In this document: positions 34,192 through 43,132 of the stretch, in pieces
Numbering within the stretch: the first letter of the stretch is position 1
Layout: every line of letters begins with the position of its first letter
Source of the DNA: Bacillota bacterium
GTDB taxonomy: Bacteria > Bacillota > Halanaerobiia > B1SED10-174
Length of the DNA: 49,218 nucleotides
NCBI GenBank assembly: GCA_007122335.1
Contig: SKTZ01000024.1
Location: 1-49,218, forward strand
Reading direction: 5' to 3'
The notes under the pieces: model-generated
Databases searched by the model: none
Seen by the model: only the letters and a program-made list of their open reading frames with translations
Told to the model about the DNA's origin: nothing
Position numbers and translations under genes: made by a program

Positions 34192-36054
34192 CTATTTCTT
34201 GATTTCAATGGCCTGGACGGGACAGGTTTGAATACAGGAACCGTCTCCAATACATAGATCTTCGTGCACCCAGACCGTTCCGTCTTGATTTAGCTGAAAA
34301 GAAGGACAACCAAACGTGCTGACACAGGCGTGAATTTCCCGGCACTTGTCCGCGATCTGTACTTTTTTGAGGATGCGACCTTTTTTCCTTTGTTCCCGGG
34401 AGAATTTCAACATGCAGGGGTGTTTGGCAATAACTACGCTGAAGCCATCGAAATCCAGTGCTTCTTTCACATAGTCGGTTAATTTTTGCTGGTTGTAGGT
34501 ATCAACTTCGAGGATTTTTTCCACCCCGAGACTTTCCAGTAGGGGAGCAATCGCTATTTTCTTAGTTTCTCCCCGGACATTGCGGCCGCTGCCCGGATTA
34601 TCCTGATGGCCGGTCATCGCGGTAGTGTCGTTTTCCATGATTATCAGGGTAAAGTTATGCTGGTTAAATACCGAATTAATTATCCCCGGCAGACCGGCGT
34701 GGAACAGTGTAGAATCACCAAGGAAAGCCACCACTTTTTTGCTTGTATTAAAAAGCGATAGCCCAGAAGCCGTTCCGCTGGAGTGCCCCATGCTCAGGAG
34801 CACCTGACCCAGGGAATAGGGTGGAAGGTAACCCAGGGTGTGACATCCGATATCTGCAACGGATATATCACCTTCGGCCAGAGCCTTTTTAATAGCGTAA
34901 AAGCCAGAGCGGTGACCGCATCCAGGACACATCTGGGGTGGGCGGGGTATGGCCTGGTGGATGGGTTTTTTGCTTTCTTTTGGGGGAAGAAGGTCAGGCC
35001 AGTTTTTTTCTAATACATCCCGCACCTTGTCGGGAGTGTATTCTCCAATCCAGTCATCCAGGTCGACCTTGCCCTCAATTATTGTATTCAGGTTGTTGTC
35101 GTAGGCCAGGGCTTTAATTTTTTGTTCGATAAAATCATCCAGCTCTTCCAGGATTTTAACCTCGCCGTGCTCTTTCAGGAATTTAATGATTAAATTTTCG
35201 GGGAGGGGGTGGACCACTCCCAGGCGGAGAATATTAACCCCTTCCTCAATTTCTGGGACAACTTCCAGAAGAGATTTAAATGGTAGACCTGCTGTAATTA
35301 TTCCCCGGTCGGCCCCGTTATTGATAATCTCGTTAAAAGGAGAATCCTTCATGTCTTCCTGAAATTTTTTTAACCTTTCCAAGGCAATTTTCTTCAGCTC
35401 AAAAACGCTGCGGGTAAGCGGGATATAGGGTCCGAATTTTTCCGGGGAAAATTTGGGTTCATTATCTGGCTCTTTAATTTCCAGGCCGGCAAATTCGATT
35501 TTTTGTTTGGCGTGACAGACATGGGTAGTCAGGCGTAAAACAACAGGCATATGTTTTTCCCGGGAAACCCGGACGGCCTCCTTAAACATTTTATAGGCTT
35601 CGGCAGGGTCCTTGGGTTCGAATATTGGAATATAGGAGAGGCGCCCAAAATGGCGGTTGTCCTGTTCGTTCTGGGAAGAATTGGCTCCAGGGTCATCTCC
35701 GAGAACAATAACCATACCTCCGGGGATATCCATGAGCCCAAGCTGCACGAAGGAATCGCTGGCCACATTCAACCCTACGCTTTTAAAAAAAACGCAGGAA
35801 GTGTGTCCGTTAACAGCGGCTCCAAAGGCAACTTCCAGGGCAACCTTTTCATTTACGGAAAACTCAAAGTAAATTGGATTTTTTTCCCGGGGGAGGGAGG
35901 TGATAGCCGCTCCAATCTCCGGGGTTGGCGAACCGGGGTAAGAAGTTGCGACCCTGACCCCACTTTCCAGCATTGCCCGAACCAGGGCGTGATTGCCCAT
36001 TAAAAGCTCGGAAAAAGGCTCGGGTTGAAGCAAAACATCTCCCAGCTTTTTCAA
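34192..36054 (-). CDS. iorA: Indolepyruvate:ferredoxin oxidoreductase, alpha subunit
   Basis: The 620-residue alpha subunit carries an N-terminal pyrimidine-binding domain (ESGVRVATSYPGSPTPEIG at about 30-48) and a TPP-binding domain starting CPGCGHRSGFYAIKKAL, with GDSTLFHAGLPG as the Mg-TPP motif. The C-terminal ferredoxin segment shows CIGDGSCIQTCPVQAI, preceded by cysteines in CREIHACVSTFGC. TTG 36054 is the start, with AAAGGAGGG six bases upstream. It forms an operon with iorB for aromatic amino-acid fermentation, and it neighbours a TrpX-like importer. Confidence 0.95.
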   Translation of the reverse strand: MKKLGDVLLQPEPFSELLMGNHALVRAMLESGVRVATSYPGSPTPEIGAAITSLPREKNPIYFEFSVNEKVALEVAFGAAVNGHTSCVFFKSVGLNVASDSFVQLGLMDIPGGMVIVLGDDPGANSSQNEQDNRHFGRLSYIPIFEPKDPAEAYKMFKEAVRVSREKHMPVVLRLTTHVCHAKQKIEFAGLEIKEPDNEPKFSPEKFGPYIPLTRSVFELKKIALERLKKFQEDMKDSPFNEIINNGADRGIITAGLPFKSLLEVVPEIEEGVNILRLGVVHPLPENLIIKFLKEHGEVKILEELDDFIEQKIKALAYDNNLNTIIEGKVDLDDWIGEYTPDKVRDVLEKNWPDLLPPKESKKPIHQAIPRPPQMCPGCGHRSGFYAIKKALAEGDISVADIGCHTLGYLPPYSLGQVLLSMGHSSGTASGLSLFNTSKKVVAFLGDSTLFHAGLPGIINSVFNQHNFTLIIMENDTTAMTGHQDNPGSGRNVRGETKKIAIAPLLESLGVEKILEVDTYNQQKLTDYVKEALDFDGFSVVIAKHPCMLKFSREQRKKGRILKKVQIADKCREIHACVSTFGCPSFQLNQDGTVWVHEDLCIGDGSCIQTCPVQAIEIKK

Positions 36055-36140
36055 AATTCTCCCTCCTTTTTCAATAGTAATTACTAATTCGCGGTAAAAT
36101 GTTAAACACCTGCAAAAAGGTAGAGAAATAGGAAAAAAAG

Positions 36141-36164
36141 GAAAAACGGGATAATTTTTCCCGT
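36141..36164 (-). terminator. Possible attenuator in the iorA leader
   Basis: On the minus strand ACGGGA-N7-TCCCGT is followed by TTTTTCC, about 90 bases upstream of iorA. The six-pair stem is short, so this could be incidental. Confidence 0.3.
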
Positions 36165-36254
36165 AAGGAAGGAAGGGGACTGAAAAAGGAGAATTAAAAA
36201 GTAAAAGTCAATTTATTTTTCCGAGCAAATCCTGAGCAGAAGGGACCAAAAACC

Positions 36255-37355
36255 ATGTTTTTTAAAATTAAACCTTATTTTTTTATTGCCCTAACCCTTG
36301 TTTTTTTATTGGCCATGGGATCCACTGCATTAAAGGCTGATGCAGGGGATTTCCATTTCAACCTGGCCAGTTTGGAGATGAGCAAACTCCTCCCGGAAAT
36401 TCCCGGTGGTTCTTTCCAGGTTAAATCCCTCCAGGAAATTTCCGGAAGGACTGCTATTTCCAGGCTTGACCAGGCCGGACTGGAAAGAGGGTTTGTGGTA
36501 TCTTTGGCCTACCTTTTAGGCCAACCAGAAGTGGAAGCACCCCTGGAATACCCTGATGTGAAAAAAGAAAACAATTATCTGGCCCTGGAAGTGGCCCGTT
36601 TTCCCGATCGTCTCCACGGGTTTTTCAGTGTCAATCCCCTGAGTCCCTACGCCCTGGTGGAAATCAGCCGTTGTGTAAAGCTTTTGAACCTGCCCGGACT
36701 CAAACTGCATTTTTCCAGTTCTAATGTTAATCTCCGCAACGATGTTCACCTCAACCAGGTGAAAAAAGTTTTCCGCCAGGCAGCGGAAATGGACATACCG
36801 GTTATATTGCATTTTCGAAATCGGTCCGAGAATTTTGGGCGGATTGACGCCGAGATTTTTATTTCAGAAATTCTGGCGGAATTTCCCGATTTAAAAGTTC
36901 AGCTTTCTCATCTTGGGGGCTGGGGAGGCTTTGACCGGGCCACCGAAGAGGTCTTTAGGACCTTTATTGACGCTTTTGCTAAAAACCCCCAACTGGATAA
37001 GAGCCGGGTTTTCATGGATATTTCGGGAGTTATTATCACCGATGAACTTGCAGTTGAAAACGGGCTGCAGTCAACTTCTCTTCTTGAGAGATGGAAGGCG
37101 GCTGAAATGCTCCGGGAATGGGGGCTGGAACAGGTTGTTTTTGGCAGTGACTGGCCTTTTGTTTCCCCGCGAGATTATATACGGATTATCCGGGAAAAAC
37201 TGCCACTTACTCAGTGGGAAATTAATATTCTCCTGGAAAACGATCCTACGGAAAGGTTTCTGGGCGAAGAGATCCGCACCCCCAACCTGAACATTTTGAA
37301 ATTATTTCTCCAGGAAGGTATTGATTACAACGCCCCTATGAGTGTTAACTTTTAA
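36255..37355 (+). CDS. Exported amidohydrolase-2-type metal-dependent hydrolase
   Basis: The 366-residue product has a Sec signal peptide (cleavage near LKAD, about residue 29) before a TIM-barrel hydrolase domain with GLKLHF, PVILHFR, VQLSHLGGWGG (about 219-229) and VVFGSDWPFVSP (about 298-309). The first strand reads FHFN instead of the usual HxH, so one metal ligand appears missing. AAGGGA lies nine bases before the ATG. Family members are decarboxylases or hydrolases and are mostly cytoplasmic, so export is unusual. Its substrate is unknown. It is divergent from iorA. Confidence 0.75.
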   Translation: MFFKIKPYFFIALTLVFLLAMGSTALKADAGDFHFNLASLEMSKLLPEIPGGSFQVKSLQEISGRTAISRLDQAGLERGFVVSLAYLLGQPEVEAPLEYPDVKKENNYLALEVARFPDRLHGFFSVNPLSPYALVEISRCVKLLNLPGLKLHFSSSNVNLRNDVHLNQVKKVFRQAAEMDIPVILHFRNRSENFGRIDAEIFISEILAEFPDLKVQLSHLGGWGGFDRATEEVFRTFIDAFAKNPQLDKSRVFMDISGVIITDELAVENGLQSTSLLERWKAAEMLREWGLEQVVFGSDWPFVSPRDYIRIIREKLPLTQWEINILLENDPTERFLGEEIRTPNLNILKLFLQEGIDYNAPMSVNF

Positions 37356-37398
37356 TTAAACCGCCTGTTTTTGCAGCCGGTTTTTTAAGGAGGCCAAA

Positions 37399-38214
37399 AT
37401 GAGACTTGGATTTTTTCAGTTTGATTGTCAGAGGGGTAATCGAGAAAAAAATCTGGAAACAGTCTGGAATAGATTGCAGGGGGAAAGTTTTGATCTGTTG
37501 GTTTTACCGGAACTTTTTTCCACTGGTTACTTTTTTTCTGATTACAAGGAAGCTCTGAAGCAGAGCGAAGAAGTTCCCGGAGGACCCACTACCCGCTTTC
37601 TGGCTGACCTGGCCCGGCAATGCCGGGCTTATATTATTGCCGGGGTCGCAGAAAAGGGAGAGAGGAGGGCCTTCAGCAGTGCGGTGGTTACAGGGCCCGG
37701 AGGATATATCGGCCATCACCGCAAGATAAACCTGACTGGCTGGGAACAGGAAATTTTCAATGGGGGCAGGAGCATCAATATCTTTCAGCTGGGCAGGTTA
37801 AGAGTCGGATTGGCGCTCTGCTATGACCTGTGGTTTCCCGAACTAACCCGAGTATTCCTTGAGCAGGGCGTTCAGTTGATCTGTCACCCGGCAAATTTTG
37901 GCGGGCCCATGTCCCCCGTTATTGCCCGGGCCCGGGCCATTGAAAATGTAATGGATGTGATAACTGCCAACAGGATCGGTACAGAAAAAGGCCCGGAAGG
38001 ATATGAAACCTTCCGGGGGGAGAGTATGGTTATTAACCAGGAGGGAGTAATAATAGTTCAGGTAGGAAAAGATGAAGAATTACAGATAATCGAACTGGAA
38101 ATTGGACCCCGGCCGGAAAAACCCAAACAACTGGGGGCCGATTTATTCAAGCAGATCGCTCGCTACAGCCCGGGGAAACTGGAAATCCGGGAATGGAATG
38201 GAAATGGTTTGTAA
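37399..38214 (+). CDS. Carbon-nitrogen hydrolase (nitrilase superfamily)
   Basis: This 271-residue amidase has the complete Glu-Lys-Cys triad: glutamate in LPELFSTGY (about residue 40), lysine in HHRKINLTG (about 111) and cysteine in LALCYDLWFPE (about 144). AAGGAGG precedes the ATG by six bases. It would hydrolyse amides or N-carbamoyl compounds in the cytoplasm; subfamily substrates cannot be told apart here. It follows the exported amidohydrolase gene and is probably co-transcribed with it. It converges with the ABC importer operon with an 11-base gap. Confidence 0.9.
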   Translation: MRLGFFQFDCQRGNREKNLETVWNRLQGESFDLLVLPELFSTGYFFSDYKEALKQSEEVPGGPTTRFLADLARQCRAYIIAGVAEKGERRAFSSAVVTGPGGYIGHHRKINLTGWEQEIFNGGRSINIFQLGRLRVGLALCYDLWFPELTRVFLEQGVQLICHPANFGGPMSPVIARARAIENVMDVITANRIGTEKGPEGYETFRGESMVINQEGVIIVQVGKDEELQIIELEIGPRPEKPKQLGADLFKQIARYSPGKLEIREWNGNGL

Positions 38215-38225
38215 AACCCAAAATA

Positions 38226-39026
38226 TTATCTGGTCTGGAGCAGGATCCGGTCATCACTGAGTTCCCGGCCCCGCACCCGGGCGAATCTTTCCAGCAGGTC
38301 AGGGACGGTTAGTTTTTTGCGCTGGGCAGAATCAATATCCAGGATTATTTCCCCCCGGTCCATCATTATGGTCCGGGTTCCCGTTTTTAGGGCCTGGTTC
38401 AGGTCATGGGTTACCATGAGAACCGTTAAATCCAGGTCTTTCACGATTTCCCTGGTTAGCTTTATGATTTCCTGGGCTGTTTGCGGATCGAGCGCAGCAA
38501 TATATTCATCCAGGAGCAGGATTTTGGGGGAACCAAGGACTGCCATGAGCAACGTAAGGGCCTGTCTCTGGCCACCGGAAAGCTGACCCACGGATTCATC
38601 AAGGCGTTTTTCCAGGCCCAGCCCCAGGGTTTTTAAAATTCGGGAAAACTCTTGCCGGGAGTTTTTATTTAAGGCCCGATTCAAACCTCTTTTTTGACCG
38701 CGAGCCCTTGCCAGGGCAAGGTTTTCAGCAATTGACATTTCAGCTGCAGTGCCGGCCATGGGGTCCTGAAAAACCCGGCCCACAAATGCTGCTCTGCGGT
38801 GGGCGGGTAATTTTGTAATTTCTGCCCCGGAAAAACCAATAGAGCCAGTATCAGGTTCAATATCACCGGCGATAATATTGAGCAGGGTAGATTTCCCGGC
38901 CCCGTTGCTGCCGATGATTGTCAGAAAATCTCCTTTTTCCAGAGAAAGATTGACCCCGACCAGAGCGGTCTGTTGATTGGGTTCTCCAGGATAATAAACC
39001 TTGGAGACGTTGTTTAAACTGAGCAT
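38226..39026 (-). CDS. TrpZ-like ABC importer ATP-binding protein
   Basis: This 266-residue ATPase has Walker A GSNGAGKST at about 39-47, signature LSGGQRQALTLLMA, Walker B ILLLDEYIAALDP and switch THDLN. ATG 39026 overlaps the permease stop (TAATG) and follows AAGGAGG by seven bases; the in-frame start at 39077 has no such site. It works with the next two genes as a three-part importer of the TrpXYZ type. By family, substrates may be aromatic amino acids, which fits the nearby iorAB. Confidence 0.87.
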   Translation of the reverse strand: MLSLNNVSKVYYPGEPNQQTALVGVNLSLEKGDFLTIIGSNGAGKSTLLNIIAGDIEPDTGSIGFSGAEITKLPAHRRAAFVGRVFQDPMAGTAAEMSIAENLALARARGQKRGLNRALNKNSRQEFSRILKTLGLGLEKRLDESVGQLSGGQRQALTLLMAVLGSPKILLLDEYIAALDPQTAQEIIKLTREIVKDLDLTVLMVTHDLNQALKTGTRTIMMDRGEIILDIDSAQRKKLTVPDLLERFARVRGRELSDDRILLQTR

Positions 39027-39928
39027 TAATCGGCCTCCTTTCCAGGAAAGGTTATTTTCTTTAAGCCCTGCAACCATCCCTTTTTAGGGCGGGCCAGGGG
39101 AATGATAACCAAAAAGGCGGTAACTAGTTTTAAGTCCGTGGGAGAAAATCCGAGACGAAGGGCGGTGGAAATCAGGGTGCGGTAGAGAATGGAACCCAGG
39201 ATTACCCCTGAAGTGGCAAAGACAATTTTTTTATTGCGAACAATACTCTCCCCGATTATTACTGAAGCCAGCCCCACGATGATCATTCCAATTCCCATCC
39301 CGATATCAGCAAAACCCTGGTACTGGGCAACCAGAGCTCCGGAAAGGGCAGCCAGGCCGTTGGCCAGGGCCAGGCCCAGGATGATCATTTTCCGGGGAGC
39401 GACTCCCAGGCTTTTAATCATCCGCGGATTGTTGCCCGTAGCTCTTAAAGCCAGGCCCAGTTCGGTGTGTAAAAAGTAATCCAGGAGGACTTTAATTAGA
39501 AGAACAACAAGACCAAAACATAAAAGGGTTGCCCCCGTTCGGGATAAGCCCCAGTCCTGGGCGATGGTTAAAATTGAGGGCTGGCGTAAAAGAGCAAGGT
39601 TGGAACGGCCCATGATTCTCAGGTTGATGGAATAAAGGGCAGTCATGGTAATAATTCCGGCCAGGAGGCCCGCAATTTTCAGCCGGGTGTGGAGAATTCC
39701 GGTAAACAAACCGGCAAGCATCCCCAGAAAAACGGCGGTTAGCATGGCCAGCAGGGGATGGGTTCCCCCCAGGATCAGCCGGGCTGAAATCGCTGCTCCC
39801 AGGGGGAAACTACCATCAACAGTCAGGTCAGGAAAACTTAAAATCCGGAAAGTCAGAAAAACCCCTAAAGCCATCAGGGCATAGGCCAGTCCCTGTTCCA
39901 GGGAACCGGTAAGCATATTAACCAGCAT
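39026..39928 (-). CDS. TrpY-like ABC importer permease
   Basis: This 300-residue permease with about eight to nine helices belongs to the branched-chain permease-like family: GLAYALMALGVFLTFRIL and DLTVDGSFPLGA near the N-terminus, and ALRATGNNPRMIKSLGVAP at about 159-177. GGAGAG, overlapping the stop of the binding-protein gene, acts as ribosome site nine bases before ATG 39928. It forms the membrane part of the importer. Confidence 0.88.
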   Translation of the reverse strand: MLVNMLTGSLEQGLAYALMALGVFLTFRILSFPDLTVDGSFPLGAAISARLILGGTHPLLAMLTAVFLGMLAGLFTGILHTRLKIAGLLAGIITMTALYSINLRIMGRSNLALLRQPSILTIAQDWGLSRTGATLLCFGLVVLLIKVLLDYFLHTELGLALRATGNNPRMIKSLGVAPRKMIILGLALANGLAALSGALVAQYQGFADIGMGIGMIIVGLASVIIGESIVRNKKIVFATSGVILGSILYRTLISTALRLGFSPTDLKLVTAFLVIIPLARPKKGWLQGLKKITFPGKEAD

Positions 39929-39934
39929 TACTTT

Positions 39935-40903
39935 TTACTCTCCAATTATCCTGTGGGCCCGCTCCAGGAGGGAGGGAGGAAATTCGATCCCCATATTCCT
40001 GGCTGCCTCCAGGTTGAGAACAGTTTCCACTCGATCGGCACTCTGGATGGCCATGGTGGATGGGTCAGCCCCATTGAGAACCTGGATGGCCATTAAACCT
40101 GTTTGAAAACCAAGGTCATAGTAATTGATCCCCGTTGTGGCCAGGCCTCCCCGGACCACAGATTCTTCCTCGCCAACAATCAGGGGCAGGTCATTGTCTT
40201 CCGCAACCATAATTACAGATTCCAGGGCTGAAACAACGGTATTATCTGTTGGCACATAAATGGCATCAACTCTGCCGAGTAATGAGCGGGCGGCTTCCAA
40301 AACTTCCCCGCTGGTTGTGGCCCCTGCCTCGACAATTTCCAGGCCCAGATCCCCGGCTACCTGTTTGGCCAGTTCTACCTGGACCACTGAATTGACCTCA
40401 CCCACGTTGAAAAGTACGCCCACCCGCTGGACGGAAGGAGCTATTTCCAGGAGCAGTTCCAGTTGGGTTTTTACCGGTGTCATGTCCGTTGTACCCGTAA
40501 CATTGGTTCCGGGGGTTTCCATTGTTTCCACCAGCCCGGCGGCTACCGGGTCTGTTACAGCAGTAATAAGGATGGGAATGTCCGAGGTTACCTGGGCCGC
40601 AGCCTGGGCTGTGGGGGTGGCAATTGCCAGGATTAAGTCAACCCTGTCGCCGGCAAATTTCCTGGCGATTGTGGTTGCTGTAGCCATGTCACCCTGCGCA
40701 TTTTGCATGTCGAAGGTAACATTGGTCCAGCCTTCCTGGGCCAGGGCATCCTGGAAGCCCTGCCGGGCGGAATCCAGGGCGGGGTGTTCAACAATCTGGG
40801 TAATACCAATTTTGATGGGGGTTTCTCCTGCGGTCGGGACTGGGATTAAAAGACCTACCAGCATACCAATCATAATTACGGATAATAAAGATTTTTTTAA
40901 CAT
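39935..40903 (-). CDS. TrpX-like ABC importer substrate-binding protein
   Basis: The 322-residue protein of the ABC_sub_bind family has a signal peptide (cleavage near PTAGE, about residue 26) and no lipobox cysteine. Family hallmarks are KIGITQIVEHPALDSARQG at about 31-49, DLILAIATPTAQAA and ILITAVTDPVAAGLV. The protein scoops a small amino-acid-like ligand for the permease and ATPase downstream. AAAGGAGG lies before the ATG. Expression is probably controlled by a promoter dyad (41126-41154) and an attenuator-like leader (40941-41119). Confidence 0.9.
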   Translation of the reverse strand: MLKKSLLSVIMIGMLVGLLIPVPTAGETPIKIGITQIVEHPALDSARQGFQDALAQEGWTNVTFDMQNAQGDMATATTIARKFAGDRVDLILAIATPTAQAAAQVTSDIPILITAVTDPVAAGLVETMETPGTNVTGTTDMTPVKTQLELLLEIAPSVQRVGVLFNVGEVNSVVQVELAKQVAGDLGLEIVEAGATTSGEVLEAARSLLGRVDAIYVPTDNTVVSALESVIMVAEDNDLPLIVGEEESVVRGGLATTGINYYDLGFQTGLMAIQVLNGADPSTMAIQSADRVETVLNLEAARNMGIEFPPSLLERAHRIIGE

Positions 40904-40940
40904 TTTTCGGCCTCCTTTGATTTTAAAAAGCGGGGAAAAT

Positions 40941-41119
40941 AAAAAAAGTCCCGGCAGGTACCGGGACTTTCAATGGGTCTTTTCTTGGGATACCTTCCCT
41001 CTAATTTTACGCAACTTCAATTATTCCCTTTTTTTGGGGTAATAATAATAGGAATAATAAAAGCTGGTAAAAAAAGAATTTAGGTGGCCCATGAAATAAA
41101 ACCCCTTTCTCCATTAATT
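40941..41119 (-). promoter_or_regulatory. Attenuator-like leader upstream of the TrpX-like operon
   Basis: A leader of about 215 bases runs from the promoter to the TrpX-like gene. It ends with an intrinsic terminator (AAAGTCCCGG-N6-CCGGGACTTTTTTT, 40970-40941 on the minus strand) just ahead of the ribosome site. An upstream segment (40999-40987, GGGAAGGTATCCC) can pair with GGTACCTGCC in the terminator as an alternative structure, with small bulges. An ATTATT/AATAAT hairpin with a CCCC/GGG base lies earlier. This points to transcription attenuation or a riboswitch. It does not match a T-box or any riboswitch I recognise. Confidence 0.55.
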
Positions 41120-41125
41120 TCTATT

Positions 41126-41154
41126 ATTATAATGCCACTGTGGCGCTGTGTCAA
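41126..41154 (-). promoter_or_regulatory. Consensus sigma-A promoter with an internal palindrome
   Basis: On the minus strand TTGACA, exactly 17 bases, then TATAAT matches consensus fully. The spacer contains the perfect palindrome GCCAC-A-GTGGC (41134-41144), a likely repressor site. Confidence 0.88.
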
Positions 41155-41252
41155 GTTAATTTATAAAAGACAGAATATTATAAAAGGTTTGCCTCCCGGA
41201 TAGTTAATCCCGATCAGCAAATTACTAGGATTTAAAGGAAAAGAAAAATCAA

Positions 41253-41266
41253 GAGAGAATTCTCTC
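41253..41266. repeat. Perfect 14-base palindrome before the SLC13 gene
   Basis: GAGAGAATTCTCTC lies about 15 bases before the GGAGGG ribosome site. It may be an operator or an RNA hairpin near the start site. Confidence 0.45.
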
Positions 41267-41291
41267 ATTAATAAAGGGAAGGAGGGAGCCC

Positions 41292-43067
41292 GTGGGAACA
41301 GATCTCCTTTTTGTCGCCGTAGTACTTCTGGGAACTCTGGTTATGTTTATGCTGGGGAAAATCCGCTATGATCTGGTCGCCCTTGTTGCACTGTTTTTGA
41401 TTGTTGTCAGCGGAATAATTTCCCCCGAAGATGCTTTTTACGGTTTTAGCCACCCGGCGGTAATTACAGTGGCCTGTGTTCTTGTGGTCAGCAGGGGCCT
41501 GCTTAACGCAGGAATTGTTGACCTGATAGCCAGCCTGGTAAATCGGGTGGGTAATAAACCCTTTTTTCAGAGGGGGATCCTTTCAACTCTTGTGGCACTT
41601 TCTTCGGGTTTTATGAACAACGTGGGATCACTTTCCCTTTTTATCCCCATAACTCTCTCCGTCAGTAAAAAACATAAAATTTCTCCTTCCAGCCTTTTGA
41701 TGCCCCTGGCCTTTGCTTCGCTTTTGGGAGGCATGGTTACTTTAATCGGAACTCCACCCAATATTATTATCGCTACCTTCCGCGGCCAGCAGGAAGGAAT
41801 GGAAGCCTTTCGAATGTTTGATTTCTCCTACGTGGGAGGCTTTGTGGCGATAGTTGGCCTGCTTTTTGTAATTTTCGTGGGCTGGCGGTTGATCCCCCAG
41901 CGCAAGGGTCAATCTTCCAGCGGGGACATAATTGAAATTGCCAAATACATCACCGAGGTCCGGGTTCCGGAAAAATCGGAAGCAGTAGGAAAGAGGTTAT
42001 CTGAACTGGAGTACGACCCGGAGGAAATAACCATTGTTGGCTTAATCCGGGGAGAGCAGAATTATCCTGACCCCTACCCTACCCGAACCATCCGGGAGGA
42101 GGATATCCTGGTTGTAAAAGCCGATACCGATGAACTGCAGGGCTTTCTCGATGCTTATGGTTTTGAACTTGCCGAGAGCAAGGAGATCGGTCCTGAATCC
42201 CTGGGTTCGGAAAAGGTGGGGCTTTTGGAAGTAGTGGTAATGCCTGATTCTTTTATGGAGGGAAGAACAGCCGGCCGGGTCAATTTACGCAATCGCTTTG
42301 GGATCAACCTCCTCGCTGTTGCCCGGGAAGGAGGAGGACTGAGGGGTAGATTGAGCAATATCCGAATCAGGGCCGGGGACGTACTTCTCCTGCAGGGCAA
42401 CCGGGAAATTCTCCACGAGATCATTCCCCGCCTGGGATTTTTACCCCTGGCAGAAAGATCTTTACGGCTGGGGCAACCCCGGCGTGTTCTCCTGGCATTC
42501 GGCGCCTTTGCCCTGGCAGTTGCCCTTTCTGCAATCGGTTTACTCCCTATCCAGATTTCTTTTTTGGGAGCTGCAATTTTCATGGTTCTGGGCGGCTTTT
42601 TATCTCTAAAAGACGCCTATGCCAGTATCGACTGGCCGGTAATTATTCTCCTGGGGGCGATGTTTCCCCTGAGCCAGGCCCTGGACCAGACCGGAGGGAC
42701 AGAATTAATTGCAAGTGGCATCCTCCAGGCTGCCAGCCAGGCAGACCCCTGGGTTGCTTTAACCATAGTATTCGTGGGAACCATGTTTTTATCCGACCTG
42801 GTAAACAATACTGCAGCTACAGTCCTCATGGCTCCCATCGCTTTGAATATCGCCTATGGTCTTGAGGTTTCGCCTGATTCTTTTTTGATGGCCGTTGCGA
42901 TAAGCGCTTCCTGTGCGTTTTTAACTCCTGTAGGCCATCAGTCGAATACCCTGGTCATGGGGCCAGGAGGGTACAGGTTCAGCGATTACTGGCGAATGGG
43001 TTTGCCCCTGGAAGCGATCATTGTAGTTACTGCCATTCCTTTGCTTTTAATTTTCTGGCCGCTTTAA
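41292..43067 (+). CDS. SLC13-family (DASS/CitM-like) transporter with two RCK-C domains
   Basis: The 591-residue transporter has about ten to twelve helices split by a cytoplasmic insert carrying two RCK-C (TrkA-C) domains at about 215-292 and 305-390. Conserved transport motifs are present: IGTPPNIIIA at about 154-163, and near the C-terminus FLTPVGHQSNTLVMGPGGY, with the SNT-type substrate site. Members move sulfate, dicarboxylates or similar anions, usually with Na+. GTG 41292 follows AAGGAGGGAGCCC. The exact substrate is not predictable. Confidence 0.9.
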   Translation: MGTDLLFVAVVLLGTLVMFMLGKIRYDLVALVALFLIVVSGIISPEDAFYGFSHPAVITVACVLVVSRGLLNAGIVDLIASLVNRVGNKPFFQRGILSTLVALSSGFMNNVGSLSLFIPITLSVSKKHKISPSSLLMPLAFASLLGGMVTLIGTPPNIIIATFRGQQEGMEAFRMFDFSYVGGFVAIVGLLFVIFVGWRLIPQRKGQSSSGDIIEIAKYITEVRVPEKSEAVGKRLSELEYDPEEITIVGLIRGEQNYPDPYPTRTIREEDILVVKADTDELQGFLDAYGFELAESKEIGPESLGSEKVGLLEVVVMPDSFMEGRTAGRVNLRNRFGINLLAVAREGGGLRGRLSNIRIRAGDVLLLQGNREILHEIIPRLGFLPLAERSLRLGQPRRVLLAFGAFALAVALSAIGLLPIQISFLGAAIFMVLGGFLSLKDAYASIDWPVIILLGAMFPLSQALDQTGGTELIASGILQAASQADPWVALTIVFVGTMFLSDLVNNTAATVLMAPIALNIAYGLEVSPDSFLMAVAISASCAFLTPVGHQSNTLVMGPGGYRFSDYWRMGLPLEAIIVVTAIPLLLIFWPL

Positions 43068-43132
43068 AAAGGAGAATTACAAATTAAAATGAAACTTTAA
43101 TTTTATAACAATATTTTGCAGGAGGATTTATT

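Noticed and set aside
40941-41119. T-box riboswitch ahead of the TrpX-like operon.
   Set aside because: The terminator loop contains GGTACC, but the conserved T-box core is not present in this leader, so only a generic attenuator is claimed.
43081-43103. AAATTAAA/TTTAATTT hairpin after the SLC13 gene as a terminator.
   Set aside because: The stem is only A/T pairs and weak, so it is not claimed as a terminator.
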